From Antedon mediterranea (lineage: Eukaryota > Echinodermata > Crinoidea > Comatulida > Antedonidae): DNA of 64,000 bases. Of this stretch, positions 35,541 through 46,136 are shown piece by piece (within the stretch, counting starts at the first letter, position 1; every line of letters begins with the position of its first letter). The position numbers were made by a program, and so were the translations under genes. The notes beneath the pieces are model-generated. The model worked only from the letters and a program-made list of their open reading frames with translations. It did not search any database and was not told the origin of the DNA. Where the stretch lies: the NCBI RefSeq assembly GCF_964355755.1, contig NC_092674.1, forward strand, positions 25,322,001 through 25,386,000, written 5' to 3'.

Positions 35541-36085
35541 GAACATCACTACCATATGGGTACATCACACTTGTTTGTCAAACTAGTTTGATAGTGTATT
35601 AGACGGAGCTTTATAAGCTTAAAATTTTTTTCTTCACAGTGATATACCGTAATATATAAACGGTAATTAAGTAATGTTCATACCATCAATGTCTCATTAA
35701 ATAATACCGTATCATTTACATCGCAGACGTTTGTACTAATTCAGCAACCAGTGATGAATTGATAAAGTTTTGCATAAGAAGCATTTAAAATGTTTTAAAT
35801 AAGCGTGTTTCCACCTGAAATTTCATCAGAACAGAAATTACATAGGATACATAATCACAAAAATGTGATTGAAACATTATAAAAATCTTAAAATGTAAAA
35901 AAAAAACACAAAAAACTGTATTAATAAAATATGTATTTTCTAAAAAGGTGTCGCTCTGCTCTTTGAGATGCGCAAACGCAATTTTTTATGATTTTTGGAA
36001 GGGTTGATTACAGTATGTCAAACCTTTTCTGACTAAGGTTATACCACATCAGATTAACCAGGGAACATTTCACTCATCCCTGTAC

Positions 36086-36118
36086 CAAAGATTGTATAGC
36101 GCCGCTATACAATCTTTG
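36086..36118. other. Perfect 33 bp palindrome
   Basis: CAAAGATTGTATAGCG and its exact reverse complement are separated by a single C. It is unchanged in unit 2 at 54911-54943. Confidence 0.85.
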
Positions 36119-36426
36119 CTTTAACCTTGTTATTTTATTATCTGTACTCAAAGTAACCAGTTTGTTCAAAAACACATTGCTTTCTTCTGTGATGTTTAGA
36201 TCACCCGGTTTCTAGGTACTGTATGTTGTGAATAAACAGTAATTAAAATGTGAATAATTGTAATGATCATGGCATCTGTGATACCGCGAAAACTGCCAAA
36301 GTGGCTATGGATGAATGCAAATTCCAATGAGGCCTTTTTAACTGTTTGCATGTCAGTGTACTGTTATTGAACTGATATAGCCTTAGCCTTGAATATACAA
36401 ACGACTGAACAACCACAACAAATTGC

Positions 36427-37033
36427 CGTAAAACCTCGAAAAGAAGCCCGTTTTTTTATTGCTCTTGGGTGGGCTTCTTTTCGAGATGGGCTTCTTTTCG
36501 AAAGTACTTTTGCAAACTGTAGAGGGGGCTTCTTTTTGAAATGAATGCTGTAAATTTTGTGAATTTCTTCTACAAACAATAATATGACTTTGAGACATTT
36601 TTTCAACAATGAAATTATGTTTAATATACCAATTAAAAAACAATATAAAAAGCAAAAAACAGTCCTATGATTCACCGTCAAATACACTCATTTCGTTATC
36701 ATCGTCATAAATGTATGATAAACACGATCATACATATTAATTATTATCATCAGTCTTCATCACAAGTATCTGGCATTAAATTATCCTACTACAGTAACTC
36801 TTAATGTTTGTATTGTTTATTTCTGTTCCTTTGACTAAATTAATGAACCTATATTGTAGTCTATCTCGAAAAGAAGCCCATACTATCTTGAAAAGAAGCC
36901 CAGGGGCTTCATTTCGAGATGGGCTTCTATTCGAGAGTACTTTTGCAAACTGTAGAGGGGGGGGGGCTTCTTTTCGAGATGGGCTTCTTTTTGAGGTTAA
37001 GCCCATGGGCTTCTTTTCGAGGTTTTACGGTAT
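36427..37033. mobile_element. TIR element with GAAAAGAAGCCC repeats, unit 1
   Basis: Inverted ends CCGTAAAACCTCGAAAAGAA and TTCTTTTCGAGGTTTTACGG. Several further copies of GAAAAGAAGCCC in both orientations lie near each end, separated by CTTTTGCAAACTGTAGAGGG on both sides. About 600 bp, no transposase. The copy in unit 2 is at 55253-55863. Confidence 0.75.
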
Positions 37034-38504
37034 ACGAATAATGAACGAATAATTAATGTTTCTCTGAAAGGTTTACTTGCGAAAAGTAGGTAAGCGGGGC
37101 CGTTGTACAGCGGTCTTTAATTTGAGAGAGTCTTTAACTTGATGGAGACACTGTATTTGGGAATATCACTACCATATTTGGGTACTTTTTTGTCAAACTA
37201 GTTTGATAGTGTAGACGGAGCTTTATAAGCTTAGAATTTTGTTTTCTTCATAGTGATACTGAGTTTTTTTCTAAACGGTAATTATGTAATTGCCATACCA
37301 TAATGTCTCATTAAATAAAACCGTAGTTCACCCGGTTTCTAGGTACTGTATGTTGTGAATAAACACAATAATTAAAATTTGAATAATTGTAATGATCGTG
37401 GCATCTGTGATACCGCGAAAACTGCCAAGGTAGGTAAGCGGGGCCGCGGTACAGTGGTCTTTCATGGGAGGGAGTCTTTAACTTGAGGGAGACGATTTAT
37501 TTTTAGTCGTGTGCAACGCAACATATGTTACGCGACATTACAGCTCACTATATCGGTCTGTAGGTCGGTCGGTCAGTAAACACTAATTTAAATTTGAGCA
37601 CGCGACTGCAGCCATGTACAGTATGGCCTTGTATTGTTTAAGCACGTGAAAGAAAACAAAGTCAAGTGGATAGAATGAATGCAAATACAAATGATGCCTT
37701 TTAAACTTTCCGCGTGCCAATATTTATTGAACTTATATAACCCTAAATTATTTTAAATATACAAACTTCTGAACAACCACAACAAATTTAAGAAAATATT
37801 ATTGGTTTATTATTTCAACCAATATTTACTTTTGTACCAAAATAACATGCATCATATTTGTTTGGCCAAATTGCAAGAATTGCGACCCTAGTAATGGCGC
37901 CAATTCCGTGAGAAAGTAATTTTAGATTTATTTTGAATAGTAAATATTCGAGGAAAACTAAAATGTGGCCACCTTTCAAAACACACACTATATTATGTAA
38001 CTGGAACAGTACACATTTTCGTATTCAATAACAAAACTAAATCAGATACGTTTTAATTATAAATATTAGAGTAGGCCTATTCAAACTTCTGACAAATCAG
38101 AAAAACAAATTTGTGCGTGTATAGGTGTATTATTTCTACCGATATTAACTTTTGTACCAAAATAACATGCATCATTATTTTTTGGGCCAAATTCCAAGAA
38201 CGACGACCCTAGTAATGGCGCCGATTCCGAGAAAGTAATACACAACCAATTGGAGTGAAATTTTAGATTTGATTTGAATAGTAAATATTTGAGGAAATCA
38301 AACATTTGGAATTGGAATTATGGCACAAAGGTGCATGAACCATGTTTTATCTGCCACGTTTCAAAACAAATATTCAAAGTATTCAATAACAAAACTCAGA
38401 TACGTTTTAATTATAAATGTTAGAGTAGTATATAAGTAGTATTAGTTTCAATATAATTATATTCGACAGGCTATACAGGGCCTTCAGTATACTTGTTTCT
38501 TTCT

Positions 38505-38725
38505 TAAGCGTGGTTCCCACTAGAACGCAACGCAACGTAAAGCAGCGACGTATCGACGCAAAGTGTTGTATTGCGTAATCACAAGTGGGAACTGACATGC
38601 AACAGTGCTGGAAACATCGCAGGTTTGATTTCACGCAGGCGGGGGCAAACACAATTATTGGAAGGGAATTTTCTTATGTTGCGTAGGTTGCGTTACGTTG
38701 CGTCGCTAGTGGGAACCACGATTTA
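38505..38725. mobile_element. MITE family 1 copy, units 2 and 3 only
   Basis: Inverted ends TAAGCGTGGTTCCCACTAGA and CTAGTGGGAACCACGATTTA. Unit 1 lacks it: TTTCTTTCGTACTGGAAAAA is uninterrupted there. Unit 3 has it at 57322-57542. Confidence 0.8.
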
Positions 38726-39731
38726 CTGGAAAAACAATGAAAAGACGTCGTCGATAATGAGGTGGTGCACACATTTGAGAGAGAGATAACGTATACTGTA
38801 GGCATAAAATTGACCATGTGTATCATACTTTTACCTTTTTATTACTTATTGGTAATTGTCCGCCAATCAATATAAACACTGTGTTTCTTCTTACTCCATT
38901 GGTCATCCCATTCCAAAATTTTGAAGCAATAAGAAAAATGGCCTATGCTCAAGACAGTTGTTATGGGCACAATAAATTAAAATACGATGAAAGTTCTTTC
39001 TAAATTGGTCAACTTTATTAATGCCATAGCTTGAGCGCCTTTCACCGATCGAGCGACTTTCTATGAGAAGAAGAAGTCGTGTCACATAAGAATATAATAA
39101 ACGGCTCTGATTGTTAAGCTTTGGTTCCCACTAGGGCGTACCGCGTAATTTTACCAATCACAAGCTATGGATAATCCAAACTGATGCTTGTCATGGTCAA
39201 CTCGCTTGCGTTGTCTAGTGGGAACCAAGCTTTAGCGCTATCTGCCATTCATTTTAATACTGCACGCCTTTATATTGGGACCGGTAGTGATATTTATTTC
39301 CGTACACAAGTCCTCCTCATGAAACATCACAAAATAAACATGAATATTCATTAGTCATATCCATATCCAAGGTGTGATGTAAGAATTGAGCTAACTACAA
39401 TTCGCTAATGCGAACAATGCTTTCTGTTGAGCCGTCTGTTTTTGTCGAATCGATTAGACAAATCCCATGAGCAACTTATTTTTACTTTATGGTGATAATA
39501 GTGAGAGAGATTATTTAGAGGGTTAGGTTTTAGTTATATTTAGGAAGTAGTTCGGCTATCTTTCACATAAGTGGTCCCCAACTTATGTACGAAAAAAAAA
39601 TCGCGACCCCGTAATTCAACTGTGTTTCACGTACAGTAAGCCTTATGCGAAATTTTGTAACTAGACTGGAGAGATTTGAATGAAACCTAGCCACAATGAC
39701 CCTAACTCATGATTTTGTTTTCACGAAACAG

Positions 39732-40218
39732 TATGCTAAGACAGTACCGAAACCATCAGTAAAATCAAGCATTTCGAGAAGAAACGTAACTGATGTTTCC
39801 CATGAAGATGAGAGTGTTTGGCCATTTTCAACGAATGGAAACATGTCGTCGAATTCTTCCATATTCCCGTACAACGGTTGTAGCAGTGAAAGACGGTATC
39901 AAGGTATATGCATGTACATACAACTGATTTCAAAAAAAGTAAAACGCAATGGCTGATGTAAAACGGAATTTGAATCATAATATAAACTTGTTGTATATAT
40001 AGCATGATAATTTAAATTTTCCAGATCAACCTAACGTTTTAAGCAATACTGGGTTTATCGCCTGTAATGTTATCTTGTAATCGTTACAAACAGTATCAAA
40101 GACCTAGTCCAGGATTCGCTGTAGCACCACGTCTGCGTCTGCCAAAGAAACCAGTACCACAACCTAAAGGAGCCAGGTCAATGCCTGGCTCTTCAATTAT
40201 TCGTTATAACAGACAGCG
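39732..40218 (+). pseudogene. ZC2HC1 exons 5-6 copy, unit 2 (broken)
   Basis: Exon 5 (39732-39903) is open and two codons shorter than in unit 1. Exon 6 (from 40025) has one extra T at GGGTTTATCG and soon meets TAA. It is then cut at CAGCG by the BEL element, and the exon's last 21 bases, including AGGTGGTCACCCACAG, are missing on the other side. The upstream exons 1-4 are absent from this unit. Exon 7 is at 47525-47725. Confidence 0.85.
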
Positions 40219-40609
40219 TGTTAACAGGTGTACAGGATAAGTCAGGCAGATAACAACAATCACGATGCTCAGTAAAATCTGTCAAAGTATCTTTATTCTT
40301 TTCTCTTTCTTTCTTTAATTTGAGTATGGTCGAGGATTGAGAGGTTTCGAAACTTCTGAACCTTCCTAGTACACTTGAAATCTTCCTTTATCTATTAACA
40401 ATATTATCTTAAAGTATATGTCTAGTTTCCCTATGAAACTATACTTTAAACTACACTTTGGATGTTTAGTTCCCCTATAGAACTACGAAACCATCTTTGC
40501 ACATGGTTTTTTGCCATCATCCTCCGATCATGTCGAAGGTTATCGCTAGAGGGCTAATCTAAAATAATTATCTAGCGCCCTCATCTATATGTATCTTATG
40601 AACTTTACA
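40219..40609 (-). repeat. BEL element 3' LTR
   Basis: 391 bp long terminal repeat, 3' with respect to the element's minus-strand coding direction. Confidence 0.93.
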
Positions 40610-40766
40610 CCGGCCCTCCTAATGCGAATAACATAAAATGAGCATTAGCAAACTGCAAAACAATTAGTAATCTTAATAATTAGTCTCGTTTAAAAATTTG
40701 TATCATCGTTAACTAAATAGCGTAAGATTTACTTGTTATTAGTTAACTATATTATGACATAAATAA

Positions 40767-43700
40767 TTATGGAGAATCTGCTTCTAACAACACCACCAAC
40801 TTAGTAATTGGTCTCTTCAGTTCAGATGTGCTTGTCTTGAGCTTCACTGCTCTAACATAACCTTTGTCATCAGGGTATACCTCCACCACTCTGCCCATTG
40901 GCCATTGTCCTCTTGGTGAGTTGTTGTCGCATATCAACACGATTTCTCCTACATTCACATTTTTTCTCTGGTGAAACCATCTCTGTCGTTCCTGAAGTGT
41001 TACCAAATATTCCTTGGACCAACGTCTCCAGAAGAGATTTGTTAAATACTGAATTTGTCTCCATCCCTTTACTAGTTCCTTTCTTTCGAACACGCCTGGT
41101 TCCATTGATGTTTGCTTGTTTCCCACAAGAAAGTGGTTAGGTGTTAACGGATCTTTATCTAATGGACTGTCTGATATAATCGTCAACGGTCTGCTATTGA
41201 CAATTCCTTCAACTTCACAAAATACTGTTGGAAGTCCTTCGACATCTAGCTCCATTGGTTGCTCCTTCAGAACACTATATAAGACCTTCCGAACAGAACG
41301 AATCATTCTCTCCCATGTGCCACCGTAGTGTGAAGCGGAAGGCGGATTAAATTTCCAGTCTATATTTTGTCGAAGCACATTACTTTGGATTTCCCTTGGG
41401 TCGAGCTCCTTAATTGCCTTTTTCAGCTCATTCTTGGCACCAATGAGGTTTGTTCCATTGTCTGACATTATCATGCGTATTGGGCCTCTCCTTGCGGTAA
41501 AACGTCGAAGAGCATTGAGGCAACTAGTGGTCGTCAATGAGTGAGATACTTCCAAGTGAATTGCTCTAGTTTTCAAACAGGTAAATATTACTCCATATCT
41601 CTTATGTATAGTTCTTCCCCTTTTTATATCGAAGGGTCCAAAGTAATCCATTCCAGTATGTGAGAATGGGTTTTCGCCAACAGTTACTCTACAACTCGGC
41701 AGGTCGGCCATTTTCTGGTTTTCCGCTCTTCTGTGGTACCTTCTACATAGTACGCATTTGCTGATTAATTTCCTGGTAGCAGAGACCACTTGAGGTATCC
41801 AGTATTTTTTCCTCAGGTGCGTTATGATTTGGTTTCTGCCACAATGGCCAAGATTTCTGTGCATCTCTCGTATTATTAACTGGGAAACATGAGAGTTCTT
41901 AGGCAGGATCATTTGGTGTTTAGACGAACCCAACTCTGCTCTTCTCAAGCGACCTCCTACCTTTAGGACGCCATTTTCCAAAAATGGATCAAGTTTTACT
42001 AATGGACTTGATTTCTTGATTTGATTACCAGCTTCCAATGATTTAATCTCTTCTATGTATCTCCTTCTTTGAACATTTCTTACGAGAGACACTTCAGCTG
42101 CCTTTAGTTCGGATACCGTCAGATATTTTCTGTCTACATCCTTCTTGCGAAGAACCTGTTTTAACTTTATCATCCAGGCGGTGGCTCTACGTAGGCGACT
42201 CCAAGATGAATAGTGTTTCGCCAAGGTTTCTAATGTATCAGCATAAGGCAAGACTGGGCATGCAACCTTCTTGACTTCAGGATCATCTATCTTCAAATTA
42301 TGGCTACCTTGAATTTGTTGAGGCCACTGGTTTGTTTCCTGCCAGAGGAATTCCGGCCCTCGTAACCACATTTTCTCATTTTCGATTTTTCCTAGTTTCA
42401 GTCCTCTTGAGGCGATGTCAGCAGGGTTATCTTTAGTACCAACATGTCTCCATTGACTCGTAGTAGATCCTTCTTGTATGACATTTAGTCGATTAGCAAC
42501 AAAGGTACTGAATCTTGTACTCACATTGTTAATATAGTTGATCACCAACATGCTATCAGTCCAGAAAAGGATATCGTCAAAGTTGTAATCTATTTCAGAT
42601 TGGATTAAGCTTGCACTCTTAACCGCCAATGTCGCTGCTGTAAGCTCAAGTCGTGGTATTGTCATTCGCTTGAGTGGTGAAACTCTTGAACGGCTATACA
42701 GATTGTTGCAGGTAATGGCTCCATCTACTACACATCGTACGTAGGCGACTATTCCGTAGCCCCTTTCACTAGCGTCTGCGAACATATGGAGTTGACATGG
42801 TCTCTTTGCACAATTCAAGTTAACGCATCTTGGTATCTTGATGTTAGAAATAAGTTTTAATTCTTCCAACCAGGTCTGCCAGCGTTGTTTTATTTCCCCG
42901 TCAATGGGTTCATCCCAGCCTTTGTTATCTCGCATTACTTCTTGAAGTAATATCTTCGCCGGTAGGATAACTGGTGCTATTAAGCCCATTGGGTCAAAAA
43001 CAGAACTTATTGTAGATAAGATTCCTCTCCTTGTGACAGCTTGCTCTCTGGTTGGAGCTTCGAAATATAAATAATCTTCTTCTGGATGCCATTTAATGCC
43101 TAATGCTCTTTCACATGGTATGGTTTCTTCATGTAGATTAATTGACTGAAGTTCCTTTGACCGTTCAGATTCTGGTATAGTGTTTATTACTTTCTTTGAA
43201 TTGCTGGTCCATTTTGTCAAACGAAATCCTCCATCTTGGCATAGTATTCTCAGCTGCTTAATAAGTTCCACTCCTGTCTCCGGATTCTCAACACTCTTTA
43301 ACAGATCATCTACGTAGAAGTTACGTAACAATGTTTTCTTGGTGTTTTCTTGGATTTCTGAAATAGAGCAGTCGGCTGCTGTCTGTTGTAGTGCCTTATT
43401 TGCACATGAGGGTGACGAGGTTGATCCGAATAGGTGCACGGTCATTCTATATTCTACGGGAGTAGCGTAAATGTTTCCATTTGGGAACCATAGAAATCTG
43501 AGGAAGTTTCTATCACTTTCCGGTACTTTGACTTGGTGGAACATCTTTTCCACGTCAGCAATTATGGCAACTTCTTCTTCCCTGAAACGGAGTAGCACCC
43601 CCAATAGGTTGCTAGTCAGGTTTGGTCCGGGTAACAAAACATCATTAAGAGCTACTCCCTGATATCTTGCTCCACAGTCGAAAACCACTCTTAACTTCCC

Positions 43701-45731
43701 AGGTTTCTGGGGATTGTAAACGCCATGGTGAGGGATATACCATTTGTGTCCATCTTGTATAATTTCGTCAGGTGGTACTCTCTCTGCATATCCCTTGGTT
43801 AGCAATTCATCCATGTAGTTGATGTATTCCATTGCATATGGTTTATCTGCTTTCAGACGACGACATAATGACTCTAGTCGTTTGACTGCTTGTAGTCTGT
43901 TGTCAGGCATGACCACTTCATTGCGTCTAAAGGGAAGGCTAATTGTAAAGTGATTGTCGGGTCCCTTCACTATGCTTTCGTTTACTTTCCTGAGGAATAA
44001 TTTATCTTCAACAGAATGGTTTTGTGTAAGATCCAAACCACTTTCTGGGAAGTCAATCTCGGTGCTCCTTTTTACTAACTTCTCCAACGTGTCGTAAGTA
44101 GACTTTTCTACATTTCTTCCAACGAAGTTTGCTGGGTATGGGTGACTACTTTCGTGGTTACCAATCAAGTTCCAAACGATCCACCCCAGGTTAGTTCTGG
44201 TTGCATGGGGAGCGTCGATAGGTCCTGTTTTTACTTCCAGAGGTGTATAAGCACTTGCTACACCCATGCCTATCAGTAGACCCACTTCTTTACCCTTATC
44301 TATCTGGGGTATTTGTACGCCTTGTAAATGTGGCCACTTGTCGATGTCCGATTGTTTAGGAAAGTGTGCCTTCTGAATAGGTAAGTTGCTCTTAGTATAT
44401 GCAGTGTGTATAACAGTTTCCATATTTCTGTTGTCTAGGGAAGTTACCTTTAGTCCCTTTACCGCCTTTGTTGTTAATCGGTACGTAGACCCCATCGTGT
44501 CAATGGTGATACATTCATTCCTTCCACCAACGCCAAGTTGTTTTACGAGTGCCTCTGAGCAAAACGAAATGGTGCTCCCTGGATCTAGAAAGGCGTATGT
44601 TTCTACTTGGTGTGAGCATCCAACGCTTACGCGAACTGGGATCACTGCCAAGGCACATTCTCCTTGATTTATCTTGGCACACGCAGCTTGCAGTTGGTTA
44701 GGCTGCTTATCGTTATTCTTGTTTGTCGTTTCAGTGTTGACAACTGGGTCTTGGTGGAGCGTGGTTGGGTGCCTCCTCTTACATTTGGTGCACGTGTGGC
44801 GACTGTTGCAATGTTTAGCCAAGTGACCAGTAGTTAAGCAGCCGTAGCATAATCTGTGTTCTTTAATGTAGGTTAGTTTCTCTGGTCTTTGCAGGTTGTC
44901 GAATTTCCTGCATTCTTCTATTCTGTGTGCGCCTTTACTGCAGTAAAGACAGTCTCTTTGCACTTCGACTGCAGCATAAGCTCCCTTTGGTCTATGTGGT
45001 GGTTTGCGCTGAGATACTTTTTCGTCTTTAATGTTCCCAAACGTAGGATTACTAAGAATCCTGGACTGTTTTTCTACGAATAGTACAAAGTCGTCAAATT
45101 GTACCCTTCTGGTTTCTTGAATAAGGTCTGTTTTGGTCCTCCATTTGTCTCTCATGCGGTAAGGCAGTTTCAACGTGAGGGTCTGTATGCTACTTGTATG
45201 ATTTAATTCTTGTAAATGATCGAGACTGGACATGGAGTTCTTACATTCGATAAGTAGTAATGAGTATCTGGACAAAGAATCTTTATCCTCTGCCTTTATC
45301 TCAGGAAAGTCCTTTAATGATGTAATATAGGCATCCGCCAATCTGAATGGATTACCGTATTTATCTATTAGCGCCTGCTTCGCTTGTCTAAAGCCTTCTC
45401 CAGGATCCATAGCTAAATAGCTCTTGACCAGATTATTCACCTCACCAGTTGTATATTGTTCTAAGTAGTACAGTTTGTCTCTCTCGCTGCGAACCTTGCC
45501 TTCCACCTCGTGCTCAAAGGCTCTCTTAAATCGTCCATAATCCATTGGGTTGCCGTCGAATTTTGTAAGTCCCCTTTTAGGTAGACTTGTTTGTATCAAC
45601 CATTGGGACAGTACTTCTCCCTGTTTTTCAATCAAATTCTGTAGTAGTATATTATTGGTCTGTTCAACGGCTGGAGTAGGTGTAATCGGGTAAGGTGCAG
45701 AGCTTATTTCGGGTTTAGGTGTAACTGTGGT
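40767..45731 (-). CDS. pol: BEL/Pao Pol polyprotein (protease, RT, RNase H, integrase)
   Basis: An open frame of about 1650 codons runs down to a stop at 40767, uninterrupted. Counting from the TTG at 45635, the parts are: DUF1759-like Gag region (about 25-190), zinc knuckles (CLYCSKGAHRIEEC about 229, CYGC/CTKC about 263-294), A17-type protease with LDPGS (Asp about 351), reverse transcriptase with ADVEKMF (about 694) and YVDD (774-777), RNase H (FADAS about 954, WTDS about 1027), integrase HHCC finger (about 1259-1297) and DDE core (Asp about 1330, Asp about 1392 in SDNG, Glu about 1442), then a C-terminal DUF5641-like region with LTPNHFLVG. All catalytic positions look present. It lies in the same frame as the upstream Gag-like part, separated by one stop codon. 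Confidence 0.93.
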   Translation of the reverse strand, partial: TTVTPKPEISSAPYPITPTPAVEQTNNILLQNLIEKQGEVLSQWLIQTSLPKRGLTKFDGNPMDYGRFKRAFEHEVEGKVRSERDKLYYLEQYTTGEVNNLVKSYLAMDPGEGFRQAKQALIDKYGNPFRLADAYITSLKDFPEIKAEDKDSLSRYSLLLIECKNSMSSLDHLQELNHTSSIQTLTLKLPYRMRDKWRTKTDLIQETRRVQFDDFVLFVEKQSRILSNPTFGNIKDEKVSQRKPPHRPKGAYAAVEVQRDCLYCSKGAHRIEECRKFDNLQRPEKLTYIKEHRLCYGCLTTGHLAKHCNSRHTCTKCKRRHPTTLHQDPVVNTETTNKNNDKQPNQLQAACAKINQGECALAVIPVRVSVGCSHQVETYAFLDPGSTISFCSEALVKQLGVGGRNECITIDTMGSTYRLTTKAVKGLKVTSLDNRNMETVIHTAYTKSNLPIQKAHFPKQSDIDKWPHLQGVQIPQIDKGKEVGLLIGMGVASAYTPLEVKTGPIDAPHATRTNLGWIVWNLIGNHESSHPYPANFVGRNVEKSTYDTLEKLVKRSTEIDFPESGLDLTQNHSVEDKLFLRKVNESIVKGPDNHFTISLPFRRNEVVMPDNRLQAVKRLESLCRRLKADKPYAMEYINYMDELLTKGYAERVPPDEIIQDGHKWYIPHHGVYNPQKPGKLRVVFDCGARYQGVALNDVLLPGPNLTSNLLGVLLRFREEEVAIIADVEKMFHQVKVPESDRNFLRFLWFPNGNIYATPVEYRMTVHLFGSTSSPSCANKALQQTAADCSISEIQENTKKTLLRNFYVDDLLKSVENPETGVELIKQLRILCQDGGFRLTKWTSNSKKVINTIPESERSKELQSINLHEETIPCERALGIKWHPEEDYLYFEAPTREQAVTRRGILSTISSVFDPMGLIAPVILPAKILLQEVMRDNKGWDEPIDGEIKQRWQTWLEELKLISNIKIPRCVNLNCAKRPCQLHMFADASERGYGIVAYVRCVVDGAITCNNLYSRSRVSPLKRMTIPRLELTAATLAVKSASLIQSEIDYNFDDILFWTDSMLVINYINNVSTRFSTFVANRLNVIQEGSTTSQWRHVGTKDNPADIASRGLKLGKIENEKMWLRGPEFLWQETNQWPQQIQGSHNLKIDDPEVKKVACPVLPYADTLETLAKHYSSWSRLRRATAWMIKLKQVLRKKDVDRKYLTVSELKAAEVSLVRNVQRRRYIEEIKSLEAGNQIKKSSPLVKLDPFLENGVLKVGGRLRRAELGSSKHQMILPKNSHVSQLIIREMHRNLGHCGRNQIITHLRKKYWIPQVVSATRKLISKCVLCRRYHRRAENQKMADLPSCRVTVGENPFSHTGMDYFGPFDIKRGRTIHKRYGVIFTCLKTRAIHLEVSHSLTTTSCLNALRRFTARRGPIRMIMSDNGTNLIGAKNELKKAIKELDPREIQSNVLRQNIDWKFNPPSASHYGGTWERMIRSVRKVLYSVLKEQPMELDVEGLPTVFCEVEGIVNSRPLTIISDSPLDKDPLTPNHFLVGNKQTSMEPGVFERKELVKGWRQIQYLTNLFWRRWSKEYLVTLQERQRWFHQRKNVNVGEIVLICDNNSPRGQWPMGRVVEVYPDDKGYVRAVKLKTSTSELKRPITKLVVLLEADSP

Positions 45732-46120
45732 CTAATCTGTAGTTGGGTTTGCCCTTGGAAACCATGATGTTGCATTAGGTGATAATGTAGGTGGTACTGG
45801 TTCTAAGACAGGCTGTACCGCTTCGTTTTCGTCTAATGAGTCAAGGTATTGACTAACCTTATCGACCGCATCAGTATTTGGTACCTGAGGTGTATCCTCA
45901 GCCGTAATGGACAATCGTTCTAGCTCTTTGTCCAAGGCATCTGAGCGGGCTTGTGCTACGGCTAATTTACCCTCTTCTTCTATTTGTTCAAGTTCTAATC
46001 TTTTCTGTAAGGTCTTCTTATTATATTGAGCTCTCGCCTTAGCAACCGCCAATTCAGCTCTTGCTTCTGCTGCTGATATCTCTAATTGGCTACTTCTAGT
46101 CGAACTCTGTGTGCTTGACA
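45732..46120 (-). CDS. gag: BEL element N-terminal Gag-like protein
   Basis: The first internal ATG (46120) lies only 16 bp after the 5' LTR. The frame encodes about 129 residues with a Ser/Thr start and a charged helical, probably coiled-coil region (AEARAELAVAKARAQYNKKT, LEQIEEEGKLAVAQARSDAL), then an acidic Pro-rich part. It ends at TAG (45732-45734). The same frame is open beyond this stop into Pol, so the stop may be a readthrough codon or a recent disabling mutation. Confidence 0.8.
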
Positions 46121-46136
46121 TTGTCAAGTTTCGAAA

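Larger units (their letters stand above)
26877..38460 (+). repeat. Tandem array, unit 1
   Basis: Homology with the later units begins at ATTCGACAG in ZC2HC1 intron 4, 18 bp after exon 4, and ends where the same word begins unit 2 at 38461. The unit carries ZC2HC1 exons 5-7 and one secreted-protein gene. Its left two thirds (to about 33200) differ from unit 2 by many substitutions and indels. Its right part, about 33210-38460, is nearly identical to 52030-57277. Confidence 0.85.
34811..38460. other. Right part of unit 1: upstream region of the secreted gene and nested repeats
   Basis: No gene is seen. It contains inverted arms at about 34975-35190 and 37878-38070, a LINE tail (35180-35540), a 33 bp palindrome, a TIR element (36427-37033), half-MITEs, and a roughly 330 bp direct duplication (about 37740-38070 and 38071-38400, both with CCAAAATAACATGCATCAT). 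Confidence 0.55.

Noticed and set aside
36364-36687. Open frames with KRSPSRKEAPP-like repeats
   Set aside because: They are translations of the GAAAAGAAGCCC repeats of the TIR element, not a conserved protein.
44386-44667. Plus-strand open frames inside the BEL element
   Set aside because: They are antisense shadows of the long Pol frame.
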